Assembly: GCF_011601275.1 (NCBI RefSeq)
Contig: NZ_JAAOLY010000008.1
Coordinates: 62,001-126,000, forward strand
Source: Janthinobacterium lividum
Lineage (GTDB): Bacteria; Pseudomonadota; Gammaproteobacteria; Burkholderiales; Burkholderiaceae_D
Length of the DNA stretch: 64,000 nt
Direction of reading: 5' to 3'
Numbering within the stretch: the first letter of the stretch is position 1; each line of letters opens with the position of its first letter. Position numbers and translations under genes: made by a program. The notes beneath the pieces were generated by a model. It saw only the letters and a list, made by a program, of their open reading frames with translations, was not told where the DNA came from and did not search any database. Below are positions 8,519 to 17,282 of the stretch, piece by piece.

Positions 8519-8743
8519 ACGCGGCCGGTTTTGATGCGTGCGCAGCGGGTCGAGCAGGCTGCGCAGATCGTTGTGATCGAGCTCGTACATCAGCGCGATT
8601 AAACTGCCCAGTTCGCCCGAGGGGAAGCCCTCGCGCGCGAACCAGCCCAGGTAGTGGCCCGGCAAGTCGGCCAGCAAGCGTCCCTGATATTTCCCGTATG
8701 GCATTTCGCGCGTGAGCAGCAGCGCCAGTTTTTCTGAATTCAT
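8513..8743 (-). CDS. DUF3820 family small protein
   Basis: 76 aa, MNSEKLALLLTREMPYGKYQ start. The conserved family core (MPYGKYQGRLLADLP, YLGWFAREGFPSGELG) places it in DUF3820, a small domain seen alone in proteobacteria and fused to DNA polymerase III epsilon-like exonucleases elsewhere. No function is established. It is a complete stand-alone gene, convergent with the LysR gene. Confidence 0.8.
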   Translation of the reverse strand: MNSEKLALLLTREMPYGKYQGRLLADLPGHYLGWFAREGFPSGELGSLIALMYELDHNDLRSLLDPLRTHQNRPRS

Positions 8744-8887
8744 GGTGGTGACCCCGTGTTGATGGGGCCAGTGTAGCAGACCATCAAATTGTTGAGTTGA
8801 GCGCAAGTATCTTCTGCCCGATGAAGTATTTTTCGGAATAAAGAAAACCCCGATACTGCATGCCAACATCATTGATCGGAGTTTGCC

Positions 8888-10099
8888 ATGCCCATTGCCT
8901 TGCTCGCGCTGACCCTCAGCGCATTTGCCATCGGAACCACCGAGTTTGTCATCGTGGGGCTGTTGCCCACCATCGCCGCCGACCTGGGCGTCAACCTGCC
9001 GTCGGCCGGCTTGCTGGTCAGCCTGTACGCGCTGGGCGTCGCCGTCGGCGCACCCGTGCTGACGGCCCTGACGGGCAAGATCCCCCGCAAGACCCTGCTG
9101 TTGTCGCTGATGGTCCTGTTCACCCTGGGTAACTTGCTGGCGTGGAAGTCGCCGGGCTACGAAACCCTCGTCGTCGCCCGCATCCTGACGGGGCTGGCGC
9201 ATGGCGTGTTCTTTTCCATCGGCTCGACCATCGCCACGTCCCTGGTGCCAAAAGACAAGGCGGCTAGCGCCATTGCCATCATGTTTACGGGCCTGACCGT
9301 GGCCCTGGTGACGGGCGTGCCGTTGGGTACCTTCATCGGTCAGCATTTCGGCTGGCGCGAAACCTTCCTCGCCGTCTCGGCCCTCGGCCTGGTGGCGTTC
9401 ATCGGCAGCCTGCTGTACGTGCCATCGACCATCGCCCACAGCAAGCCCGCCTCGCTGTTGCAGCAAGTGCGGGTGCTGGGCCAGCCCCGCCTGCTGCTGG
9501 TGTATGCGATGACGGCCGTCGGCTACGGCGGCTCCTTCATCGCCTTTACCTATCTGGCGCCGATCCTGCAGCAAGTGTCGGGCTTCAGTGCCGGCGCCGT
9601 GGGCGTGGTGATGCTCGTATATGGTATCTCTGTGGCGTTCGGCAATATCTGGGGCGGCAAGCTGGCCGACAAGAAAGGTCCCGTCAGCGCCTTGAAACTG
9701 ATCTTCCTGCTGCTGGCGTTTGTTTTGCTGCTGTTGACCTTTACGGCGCCGCATCCCGTGCTCGTCGTCATCACCGTGCTGCTGTGGGGCGCCGTGGCCT
9801 TCGGTAACGTGGCCGGTTTGCAAGTGTATGTCGTGCAGCAGGCGGAGCACTTCACGCCCCGCGCCGTCGACGTGGCGTCGGGCCTGAACATCGCCGCTTT
9901 TAATCTGGGCATCGCCGGCGGCGCCTGGGGTGGCGGCCTGATCGTGGAACACCTGGGTCTCGTGCATACGGGCTGGATCGGCGCGCTGGTCGTGCTGGGC
10001 GCATTCGGTTTGACGGCCTTGAGCGGCCGGATGGATCGCTTGAATCCCATCCCCGTGCGCACTGGCGGCGAAAAGTCGATCCATGCGGTGGGGCACTAA
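8888..10099 (+). CDS. MFS transporter, DHA1/AraJ-like
   Basis: 403 aa with 12 hydrophobic segments. The N-terminus (LSAFAIGTTEFVIVGLLPTI) is the signature of the DHA1 subgroup of AraJ/YdhP/NepI sugar- and purine-efflux relatives. GKIPRKTLLL is a motif-A remnant and the mid-loop is followed by a second MFS half with GNIWGGKLADKKG. Probably exports small metabolites or drugs; substrate unknown. CGGAG precedes the ATG at normal spacing. Monocistronic as far as can be seen. Confidence 0.85.
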   Translation: MPIALLALTLSAFAIGTTEFVIVGLLPTIAADLGVNLPSAGLLVSLYALGVAVGAPVLTALTGKIPRKTLLLSLMVLFTLGNLLAWKSPGYETLVVARILTGLAHGVFFSIGSTIATSLVPKDKAASAIAIMFTGLTVALVTGVPLGTFIGQHFGWRETFLAVSALGLVAFIGSLLYVPSTIAHSKPASLLQQVRVLGQPRLLLVYAMTAVGYGGSFIAFTYLAPILQQVSGFSAGAVGVVMLVYGISVAFGNIWGGKLADKKGPVSALKLIFLLLAFVLLLLTFTAPHPVLVVITVLLWGAVAFGNVAGLQVYVVQQAEHFTPRAVDVASGLNIAAFNLGIAGGAWGGGLIVEHLGLVHTGWIGALVVLGAFGLTALSGRMDRLNPIPVRTGGEKSIHAVGH

Positions 10100-10109
10100 G
10101 CTAGCCTGA

Positions 10110-10132
10110 TCTGCCAGTAAGTTTCTGGCAGA
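10110..10132. repeat. Perfect 8-bp inverted repeat (hairpin)
   Basis: TCTGCCAG, 7-base loop, CTGGCAGA in the gap between the MFS gene and the YeeE-type transporter. No T tract follows on the + strand, so it is a poor intrinsic terminator. It lies about 50 bases before the next gene and could instead be an operator. Confidence 0.35.
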
Positions 10133-10182
10133 AAACACCAAAACGGGCGAGAATAGGGCTTACCTCTCTCTTCCATACTCCC

Positions 10183-11400
10183 ATGTCCGATACAGCAATG
10201 TCACCGCTGCGCCTGCGCGCCGCCATCAATCCGAAGCCGCTGGGCGTCGCCCTGTTGCTCATCGTGCTCGGCGCCTGGTATTTGGCGCAAACCGTCGGCA
10301 TCAACCAGGCTGCGCTGTACGTAGTGGGCGCCTTGCTCGGCATCACGCTGTATCACGCGGCCTTCGGTTTTACGTCCGCCTGGCGCGTCTTCATTGCAGA
10401 TGGCCGCGGCGACGGCTTGCGCGCGCAAATGCTGATGCTGGCCGTGGGCGTGGCGCTGTTCTTCCCCGCGCTGTCGGCCGGCACCCTGTTCGGCACGCCC
10501 GTCGCGGGCCTCGTGTCTCCCGCCGGTACTTCTGTCATCTTCGGCGCCTTCATTTTCGGCATCGGCATGCAGCTGGGCGGAGGTTGCGCGTCCGGCACCC
10601 TGTACACGGTGGGCGGGGGCAGCACGCGCATGCTCATCACCCTGGCCGCTTTTATTATCGGTTCCGTGATCGGCACGGCGCACATGCCGTTCTGGACGGC
10701 GCTGCCGCAACTCCAGCCCATTTCCCTCGTGACGACCCTGGGCCTGGTGCCCGCACTGGCGCTGAACTGGATCGTTTTCGCGCTGATCGCCGGCATCACG
10801 GTATTCGTTGAAAAGCGCCGCCACGGCAAGCTCGTCGCCACGCCCCTGCGCCCGTCGCAGGCCTCGCCCTGGCTGCACGGCCCATGGCCGCTGGTGGCGG
10901 GCGCCATCGCGCTTGTCGTGCTCAATTTCATTACCCTGGCGCTGTCGGGCAAGCCATGGGGCGTGACCTCCGCGTTTGCGCTGTGGGGCGCGAAAGCGGC
11001 GTCCATGATCGGCATCGACACGGCCAGCTGGGCTTACTGGTCCACCAAGGCGAATGCGGCCGCGCTGGCCGCGCCGCTGACGCAAGACAAGACGTCCGTG
11101 ATGGACATCGGCATCGTGCTGGGCGCCATGCTGGCGGCGGCGCTGGCCGGCCGCTACGCGCCCGTGTGGCGCATCCCGCGCCGCTCGGTGATCGCCGCCA
11201 TCGTCGGCGGCTTGCTGCTCGGCTATGGCGCGCGCCTGGCCTACGGCTGCAATATCGGCGCCTACTTCAGCGGCATCGTCTCGGGCAGCCTGCACGGCTG
11301 GCTGTGGCTGGTCTGCGCTTTCCTGGGCAACGTCATTGGCACGCGCCTGCGCCCGTGGTTCGGCCTGGAAGTGGAGAAGGTCAAACCGACCGGCTGCTGA
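10183..11400 (+). CDS. YeeE/YedE-family sulfur-compound transporter
   Basis: 405 aa, very hydrophobic, two copies of the YeeE/YedE (DUF395) repeat. The conserved pore cysteines are visible in GGGCASGTLYTVGGG (first half) and YGCNIGAYFSGIVSG (second half). The family includes TsuA, which takes up thiosulfate by passing it between such cysteines, and other sulfur transporters. The N-terminal ~60 residues and the long central segment make it longer than E. coli YeeE (about 350 aa). No TusA/YeeD partner lies next to it. Thiosulfate is a reasonable but unproven substrate. Confidence 0.82.
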   Translation: MSDTAMSPLRLRAAINPKPLGVALLLIVLGAWYLAQTVGINQAALYVVGALLGITLYHAAFGFTSAWRVFIADGRGDGLRAQMLMLAVGVALFFPALSAGTLFGTPVAGLVSPAGTSVIFGAFIFGIGMQLGGGCASGTLYTVGGGSTRMLITLAAFIIGSVIGTAHMPFWTALPQLQPISLVTTLGLVPALALNWIVFALIAGITVFVEKRRHGKLVATPLRPSQASPWLHGPWPLVAGAIALVVLNFITLALSGKPWGVTSAFALWGAKAASMIGIDTASWAYWSTKANAAALAAPLTQDKTSVMDIGIVLGAMLAAALAGRYAPVWRIPRRSVIAAIVGGLLLGYGARLAYGCNIGAYFSGIVSGSLHGWLWLVCAFLGNVIGTRLRPWFGLEVEKVKPTGC

Positions 11401-11468
11401 TGCCGGCGTAAGCAGGGGCTTTGCTGTATATTCTTGCCCCTGTTCACCTTGCCGCCAGCGTATCGCCC

Positions 11469-12947
11469 ATGTCCCCCATCATCCTGTTTGCCGTCGTCCT
11501 TGCGTATTTCCTGATCCTGCTGGGCGTGGCATGGCGCACCTCGCGCCATGCCACCAATGACAGTTTTTTCATCGGCAACAAGGACAGCAACTGGATGCTG
11601 GTGGCCTTCGGCATGGTCGGCACCACGCTCACGGGCGTGACCTTCATCAGCGTGCCCGGCGCCGTGGGCAGCAACGGTTTCGGTTATGTCCAGCTGATGA
11701 TCGGCTATGTGCTGGGCTACCTGGCCATCACGTTTATTTTGCTGCCGCTGTACTACCGGCTGCAGCTCACCTCGATTTACCGCTACCTGGAACTGCGCCT
11801 GGGCCGGCGCTCCTACCAGAGCGGGGCGGCCTTTTTCATCGTGTCGCGCCTGCTGGGCGCCACGGCGCGGCTGTATCTGGTGGTCAATATCCTGCAAGCG
11901 ACCATCCTCGACAGCCTGGGCGTGCCGTTCTGGCTGACGGCCTGCGCCGTTCTGCTGCTGATCCTGCTGTACACCTATGAAGGCGGCGTGAAGACCATCG
12001 TCTGGACCGATACCCTGCAAACGGCGTGCATGCTGGCCGGTCTCGTCATTTGCAGCGTGTTCTTGCTGCGCGAGATGGACCTGTCCGTCGTCGACAGCCT
12101 CGAGCGCATGCGCGCACACGGCCTCACGCGCATCTTCACCGTCGACCCGGACAGTCCCGCCTATGTGTGGAAGCATATTCTCGCCGGCATGTTCATCACC
12201 ATCGCCATGACGGGCATGGACCAGGAAATGATGCAAAAGAATATTTCCGTGCGCACCTTGCGCGACTCGCAAAAGAACATGCTCAGCCTCACCGTGGTGC
12301 TGACGGGCGTGCTGCTGCTGTTCCTGTTCCTCGGCGGCCTGCTGCACCTGTATGCGCCGCTGGTGGGCGTGACGGCCACGGGCGACAAGCTGTTCCCGGC
12401 CGTCGTGCTCGGGCATTTCCCTGCCGTCGTGCAGCTGATCTTTTTCATTGCCCTCATTTCCGCCCTGTTTCCCAGCGTGGACGGGGCGCTGACGGCGCTC
12501 ACATCCACCTTCTGCATCGATATCCTGGGCCTGCAGCGCAGGCAGGACTTGAGTGCAAGTGCGCAGGTGCGCTGGCGCCGCCGTGTCCACCTGGGGTTTG
12601 CCGCCCTGTTCCTGATCCTGATCATGGCCTTCAAGTGGCTGGACGATCCCAGCATGATCGGCGTGATCCTGAAGCTGGCCAGCTATACCTATGGTCCGCT
12701 GCTGGGCCTGTTCGCCTTCGGCTTGCTGAGCCGGCGCGGCGTGCGCGACCGCTGGGTACCGCTGGTCGCCATCGCGGGGCCGCTGCTGTGCGCGCTGGTG
12801 GAACAGGAGCAGGCGCTGCTGTTTGAGCATTACCGCATCGGTCTGGAATTGCTGATCCTGAATGGCGCCTTGGTGCTCGGTGGCCTGTTTCTCATTTCCA
12901 CGCCGGCAGGGCCGGGCGGCCAGGGCACGCAATACTTGTCAAAATAA
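11469..12947 (+). CDS. Sodium:solute symporter (SSS family)
   Basis: 492 aa with about 13 membrane segments. The SSS hallmark region follows TM1: ATNDSFFIGNKDSNWMLVA, then GTTLTGVTFISVPGAV, and later RLLGATARLYLVV and TYEGGVKTIVWTDTLQ. This fold couples Na+ entry to import of sugars, amino acids, nucleosides or vitamins. The substrate cannot be assigned and no enzyme genes flank it. ATG 11469 gives a protein starting directly at TM1; the longer frame runs into the intergenic region. Confidence 0.88.
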   Translation: MSPIILFAVVLAYFLILLGVAWRTSRHATNDSFFIGNKDSNWMLVAFGMVGTTLTGVTFISVPGAVGSNGFGYVQLMIGYVLGYLAITFILLPLYYRLQLTSIYRYLELRLGRRSYQSGAAFFIVSRLLGATARLYLVVNILQATILDSLGVPFWLTACAVLLLILLYTYEGGVKTIVWTDTLQTACMLAGLVICSVFLLREMDLSVVDSLERMRAHGLTRIFTVDPDSPAYVWKHILAGMFITIAMTGMDQEMMQKNISVRTLRDSQKNMLSLTVVLTGVLLLFLFLGGLLHLYAPLVGVTATGDKLFPAVVLGHFPAVVQLIFFIALISALFPSVDGALTALTSTFCIDILGLQRRQDLSASAQVRWRRRVHLGFAALFLILIMAFKWLDDPSMIGVILKLASYTYGPLLGLFAFGLLSRRGVRDRWVPLVAIAGPLLCALVEQEQALLFEHYRIGLELLILNGALVLGGLFLISTPAGPGGQGTQYLSK

Positions 12948-13022
12948 GACGAATCCCAGGGCGATGGCGGCCATTTTCAGCTATATTGATTTCCTTTAGG
13001 TACACAACCTCACGGAGCATCA

Positions 13023-14897
13023 ATGTCACTCAACCCCTTCCCGCCGCTGCGCCGCGGTTTCGGCGCATTCTGGCGCGCGCTGGACGCCACCCGCCGCGCG
13101 GTCATCAATCTGATTTTCCTGCTGATCGTCATCGCCATCCTGATCGCCATTTTCGGCGGCGGCGCCAAGCCCCTGGCGGAAAAGACCACCCTGGTGCTGG
13201 ACTTGCAAGGCCCGCTGGTCGAGGAAACCCCGGGTGGCGTGCGCGAAGCCGTGCTGGCCAATGTCAGCGGCGAAGTCAAGAAGACGGTGCAGCTGCGCGA
13301 TGTGCTGGCGGTGCTCGACACGGCGTCCAAGGACAAGGACATCGGCTCCATGGTGATACTGCTCGACGAATTGCAGGGCGGCGGCCTCGCTTCGCTGCGC
13401 GAAGTGGCGGCTGGCGTGGAACGATTCCGCGCCACGGGCAAGAAAGTGACGGCCTGGGGTTCGAGCTACAACCAGCGCCAGTACCTGGTGGCCGCAAAGG
13501 CCGACGAGGTATTCCTGCACCCGATGGGCGGCGTCATGCTGGAAGGCTTTGGCCGCTACCGCAATTACTACCGCGACGCGCTCGACAAAGTGGGCGTGAC
13601 GGTCAACCTGCTGAAAGTGGGCACGTATAAAAGCGCGGCCGAGCCTTTCATCGCCAACGGCCCGTCCGAAGCGGCGGCCGAAGCGGACCGCTACCTGAAT
13701 AACGGCCTGTGGACCACCTACACGACGGACGTGGAAAAATCGCGCAAGCTGCCGGCCGGCGCCATCATGCAGGCTATCGATGCGCTGCCCGCGCTGATGA
13801 CGGCGGCCGGCGGCGACCTGGGCAAGCTGTCGCTGGACGCCAAGCTGGTCGACGGCCTGAAAACGCGCGATGAACTGCGCCAGTTCATGATGGCGCGCGG
13901 CGCGAAGAACACGGAAGGCACGAACTTCCGCCAGGTGAACTACACCGATTACCTGGCGCGCCTGCGCCCCGTGCACGTCGGCGACGCCGTCGGCGTGGTC
14001 ATCGCTTCGGGCGAAATCGGCGACGGCATCGCGCCACCGGGCGCCATCGGCGGCTTGTCCACCTCGCGCCTGATCCGCCAGGCACGCGAAGACAAATCGA
14101 TCAAGGCCATCGTGCTGCGCGTCGATTCGCCGGGTGGCAGCGCCTTCGGCTCGGAACTGATACGCCGCGAACTGGAACTGACGCGCGCCGCCGGCAAGCC
14201 GGTGGTCGTCTCGATGGGCAACGTGGCCGCTTCGGGCGGCTACTGGATCAGCACCTCGGCCGATGAAGTAATCGCCGACGCGGCCACCATCACCGGTTCC
14301 ATCGGCGTGTTCGCGATTTTGCCGACGGCCGACAAGGTGGTGGAAAAACTGGGCATCCACACGGCCGGCTCGCCGACCACGTGGCTGGCCGACGCGGGCA
14401 ACCCATTGCGTCCGCTCGATCCCCGCTTCGCGCAAGTGATCCAGGGCTCGATCAACCACGTGTATGGCGACTTCCTGAGCCTGGCCGCCAAGGCGCGCAA
14501 GACGACGCCCGAGAAAATCAATGAGGTGGCGCAGGGCCGCGTCTGGACGGGCTTGCAGGCGAAAGAGCGCAACCTGGTCGACCGCATCGGCAGCTATGGC
14601 GATGCGCTGGCCTCGGCGGCCAAGCGCGCCAAGCTGGGCACCGATTACCGCGTGACCTACCTGGAACAGGAAACGTCGAACGTGGACCGTTTGATTGGCA
14701 TGTTCGGCTCCAAGGCCATGGCCTCGCTGGGCCTGGGCGAACACGTGAAGCTGGGCCTGGCCACGACCGGCTTGCCGGCCGATGCGGCGCTGGGCATGGC
14801 GCAGGAACTCTCCTGGCTGTCGGGCATCACGCGCGAACATAAACCGTTCATGGCCCTCACGCACTGCCTGTGCGAGGTGCCACTGGGCAGTAAGTAA
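13023..14897 (+). CDS. sppA: Signal peptide peptidase SppA, 67K type
   Basis: 624 aa, inner-membrane serine protease that degrades cleaved signal peptides in the periplasm-facing membrane leaflet. One N-terminal TM anchor (about residues 26-46) precedes two tandem S49 domains, the full-length arrangement. The catalytic Lys is K203 in GTYKSAAEPF (first domain) and the nucleophile S404 in NVAASGGYWIS (second domain), matching the E. coli K209/S409 dyad. GGAG lies 6 bases before the ATG. A strong terminator follows the gene. Confidence 0.93.
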   Translation: MSLNPFPPLRRGFGAFWRALDATRRAVINLIFLLIVIAILIAIFGGGAKPLAEKTTLVLDLQGPLVEETPGGVREAVLANVSGEVKKTVQLRDVLAVLDTASKDKDIGSMVILLDELQGGGLASLREVAAGVERFRATGKKVTAWGSSYNQRQYLVAAKADEVFLHPMGGVMLEGFGRYRNYYRDALDKVGVTVNLLKVGTYKSAAEPFIANGPSEAAAEADRYLNNGLWTTYTTDVEKSRKLPAGAIMQAIDALPALMTAAGGDLGKLSLDAKLVDGLKTRDELRQFMMARGAKNTEGTNFRQVNYTDYLARLRPVHVGDAVGVVIASGEIGDGIAPPGAIGGLSTSRLIRQAREDKSIKAIVLRVDSPGGSAFGSELIRRELELTRAAGKPVVVSMGNVAASGGYWISTSADEVIADAATITGSIGVFAILPTADKVVEKLGIHTAGSPTTWLADAGNPLRPLDPRFAQVIQGSINHVYGDFLSLAAKARKTTPEKINEVAQGRVWTGLQAKERNLVDRIGSYGDALASAAKRAKLGTDYRVTYLEQETSNVDRLIGMFGSKAMASLGLGEHVKLGLATTGLPADAALGMAQELSWLSGITREHKPFMALTHCLCEVPLGSK

Positions 14898-14919
14898 TCG
14901 CAGCAATACCATGACCCTC

Positions 14920-14948
14920 AAGCCGGCTTCGCCCGGCTTGTTTTCCTT
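14920..14948 (+). terminator. Intrinsic terminator after sppA
   Basis: AAGCCGG, 6-base loop CTTCGC, CCGGCTT, followed by GTTTTCCTT; a 7-bp perfect stem with a T-rich tail just downstream of the sppA stop. Confidence 0.75.
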
Positions 14949-14960
14949 GAGGAGCGCAAT

Positions 14961-15512
14961 ATGCCAAGCGACATGAGTGCAGACACCGACAACGCGATCA
15001 CCATCCGCCCTTGCGCCAAGGGCGATGAACAGGCGCTGGCGCTGGTGGGGCAGGCCACCTTCCTGGAAGCGTTCGCCGGCATCCTCGACGGCGCCGACGT
15101 CATCGCCCATTGCCAGCGCCAGCACGACGTGCAGCTGTACCGCGACTGGCTGGCGCTGCCGGCCATGCGGCTGTGGCTGGCCGAGGCCACGCCGGGCGGC
15201 GCGCCCGTCGGCTACCTGGTGCTCAGCCCCGCCGGCTTGCCGGTGGCGGACCCGCGCCCGAATGACCTGGAAATCAAGCGCATCTACCTGCTGCACCGCT
15301 TCCAGGGCCAGCGCGTGGGACAGCGCCTGATGCAGGCGGCCCTGGAGCAGGCGCGCGCCAGCGGGGCAGGGCGCGTGCTGCTGGGCGTATATGCGGAAAA
15401 CCACGATGCGCTGGCGTTCTACACGCGCTGCGGCTTTGCGCAGCTGGGCCGGCGCACTTTCCGCGTGGGCCGCACCGACTACCAGGATGTCATCCTCGGC
15501 ATGACCTTGTAG
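14961..15512 (+). CDS. GNAT family N-acetyltransferase
   Basis: 183 aa. GNAT fold: IRPCAKGDEQALALV at the N-terminus, a beta4 strand (LEIKRIYLLHRFQGQRVGQR) carrying the acetyl-CoA pyrophosphate loop RFQGQRVG (Q/RxxGxG-like), then VLLGVYAENHDALAFYTRCG and the final RVGRTDYQDVILGMTL. The target amine is not predictable. GAGGAG lies 8 bases before the ATG. It follows the sppA terminator, so it is its own unit. Confidence 0.85.
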   Translation: MPSDMSADTDNAITIRPCAKGDEQALALVGQATFLEAFAGILDGADVIAHCQRQHDVQLYRDWLALPAMRLWLAEATPGGAPVGYLVLSPAGLPVADPRPNDLEIKRIYLLHRFQGQRVGQRLMQAALEQARASGAGRVLLGVYAENHDALAFYTRCGFAQLGRRTFRVGRTDYQDVILGMTL

Positions 15513-15709
15513 TAACAGCCAGCCTGGCCCCAGGTCAAGCCGGCTGGCGGGAGATTTGTAGCGAGTTTGTATCTGCATGCGAGTCGCCCGCAAGCCGCTG
15601 GCGCCGGTGCGCGACGCCCCGCAGGCCTGATTTTTCCACCGTTCCCCCGCAGTGGCGGCCTGCCTGCCGGTCCGCCTGATCCTCCCATGCCTGCCTGGCT
15701 GTGTGTAAT

Positions 15710-15731
15710 TGTTTCAAGCAGAAATGAAACA
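15710..15731. promoter_or_regulatory. Inverted repeat TGTTTCA-N8-TGAAACA, candidate operator
   Basis: Seven-base perfect arms 15710-15716 and 15725-15731. It lies just upstream of a TATGCT hexamer (15742-15747), where a repressor would block a promoter of the efflux operon. No TetR gene is adjacent, so the binder is unknown. Confidence 0.4.
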
Positions 15732-15777
15732 GTTACATGACTATGCTAGAGTCGTTTCACGCTAGGGAGCGATGTTT

Positions 15778-15796
15778 TTTCAGCTGACTTTCAGCT
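15778..15796. promoter_or_regulatory. Tandem TTTCAGCT repeat (11-base phase)
   Basis: TTTCAGCT at 15778-15785 and 15789-15796, same orientation, 11 bases apart, about 120 bases before mdtA. This spacing fits an OmpR-family regulator such as BaeR, which controls mdtABC in E. coli. The sequence is not the E. coli BaeR box and no baeSR is in the window. Confidence 0.35.
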
Positions 15797-15914
15797 CTTG
15801 ACTCCCCGGCTTTGTACCGAAACAACCCCGAAAAACGGTCGCCCGGCCTGAGTGTGTCCCACCTCGGCCGGCGCCACAGACTCGCCGTGCCAGCGGCCAC
15901 TACAAGGATAAGCG

Positions 15915-17282
15915 ATGGATTCGCAGACAACACCCAAAACCCCGCGGCGCAGCCGCCGTTCGAAAATCGTCGGCACGGTCATCGCGCTGGCCGTGATGGC
16001 TGCGCTGGGGGGCGGTGCCTGGTATTTGACCCATTCCGGCACCAGCGCCCAGGGGGGGGGCGGCATGGGTGGCCCTGGCGGTGCTGGCGGGCCCGGTGGC
16101 CCCGGCGGGCGTCGCGGCGGCCCTTCGACCACCGTGGGCGTGGCCACGGCCGTCAAGTCCGACCTGCCCGTGGTGCTCGATGCGCTGGGCACGGTGACTG
16201 CCGCGTCCACCGTGACGGTGCGCCCGCAAGTGTCGGGCATCTTGAAGGAATTGAAATTCAAGGAAGGCGGCATGGTCAAGGCGGGCCAGGTAGTGGCGCA
16301 GATCGACCCGGCCCAGTTCGAGATGGCGCTGATGCAGGCCACGGGCCAGCGCCAGCGCGACGAAGCGCAGCTGGAAAACGCGCGCCTGACCCTGAAACGC
16401 TATCAGACTTTGCTGGGCCAGGATTCCATCGCGCGCCAGGACGTCGACACGCAGGCCGCCCTGGTGAAACAGCTGGAAGGCACGGTGATGACGGACCGCG
16501 CGTCCGAAGGCACGGCCAGGCTGAACCTCGGCTATACCAAGGTGGTCTCGCCGATCAGCGGACGCGCGGGCCTGAAGGTGGTCGATATCGGCAACCTGGT
16601 CAGCACCAGCGACACGGGCGGCGTGGTGGTGGTGACGCAGCTGTCGCCCATCGACGTGGAGTTCTCCGTGCCGCAGGATAAAGTGCAGACCATCCAGGAG
16701 CGCCTGAATGGAGGTTCGGCGCTGGCGGCGCTGGCGCTGGACCGCACGCGCACGCATACCCTGGACAAGGGCAGCTTGACGGCGCTGGACAACCAGGTCG
16801 ACGTGCAGACGGGCACCGTGCGCGCCAAGGCCCGCTACGCGAATGACAAGATGGCGCTGTTCCCCAGCCAGTTCGTCAATGTGCGCCTGGAACTGGGCAA
16901 CATCACGGGTGCAGTGCTGGTGCCCGTGACGGCGCTGCGCCACAGCAATAACGGCGATTTCGTCTATGTGCTGAAAGCGGATAAAACCGTCACCGTGCGC
17001 ATGGTCACGCGGGGCCAGGCTACCACCGACATGGTGGAAATCCGCGCCGGCCTGGACGCGGGCGAGCAAGTCATCACGGAAGGCGCCGACCGCCTGAAGG
17101 AAGGCGCGAAAGTCACCTTGGCGGGCGACAAGCCGGCCATGGGCGGCGCCGGTGGCGCGGGAGCAGGCAACGGCGAACGCCGCCACCGCCGCCAGCACGC
17201 TGAAGGCGCGGCCAGCGCACCGGCCGCATCGGCTGCCGCATCGGCACCTGCATCCGCGCCGGCAAAGGGCGCGGCGCAATGA
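15915..17282 (+). CDS. mdtA: RND efflux periplasmic adaptor (MdtA/MuxA-like)
   Basis: 455 aa membrane-fusion protein linking the inner-membrane RND pumps to the outer-membrane channel. Order: cytoplasmic basic N-terminus, one TM (about 18-38), a Gly/Pro-rich linker (about 45-70), lipoyl half-motifs (GTVTAASTVTVRPQVSG, VKAGQVVAQIDP), a coiled-coil hairpin (about 130-200), and the beta-barrel/MP domains. The C-terminus is an Ala/Ser-rich tail. The linker codons contain a run of nine G (16052-16060). First gene of mdtA-mdtB-mdtC-OMF; its stop overlaps the mdtB ATG (ATGA). Confidence 0.92.
   Translation: MDSQTTPKTPRRSRRSKIVGTVIALAVMAALGGGAWYLTHSGTSAQGGGGMGGPGGAGGPGGPGGRRGGPSTTVGVATAVKSDLPVVLDALGTVTAASTVTVRPQVSGILKELKFKEGGMVKAGQVVAQIDPAQFEMALMQATGQRQRDEAQLENARLTLKRYQTLLGQDSIARQDVDTQAALVKQLEGTVMTDRASEGTARLNLGYTKVVSPISGRAGLKVVDIGNLVSTSDTGGVVVVTQLSPIDVEFSVPQDKVQTIQERLNGGSALAALALDRTRTHTLDKGSLTALDNQVDVQTGTVRAKARYANDKMALFPSQFVNVRLELGNITGAVLVPVTALRHSNNGDFVYVLKADKTVTVRMVTRGQATTDMVEIRAGLDAGEQVITEGADRLKEGAKVTLAGDKPAMGGAGGAGAGNGERRHRRQHAEGAASAPAASAAASAPASAPAKGAAQ

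Larger units (their letters stand above)
15513..15914. other. 402-base intergenic region upstream of the RND operon
   Basis: No convincing gene; short antisense ORFs here show no family motif. It starts with an imperfect hairpin (GCCAGCC 15518-15524 with GGCTGGC 15542-15548) that may end the GNAT transcript. It then holds the operator-like repeats listed separately and a possible -10 (TATGCT, 15742-15747) without a good -35. The rest, up to the mdtA start, shows nothing I can interpret. Confidence 0.5.

Noticed and set aside
8513..10141. 542-codon minus-strand ORF opposite the MFS gene
   Set aside because: Only its last 76 codons are real (DUF3820, with its own ATG at 8743). The rest is the antisense of a clear 12-TM transporter.
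12948..13022. Small RNA or gene between the symporter and sppA
   Set aside because: Only 75 bases with a Shine-Dalgarno for sppA; nothing else stands out.
13026..15593. 855-codon minus-strand ORF over sppA
   Set aside because: Shadow of SppA and the GNAT gene; His/Arg/Gln-rich composition without motifs.
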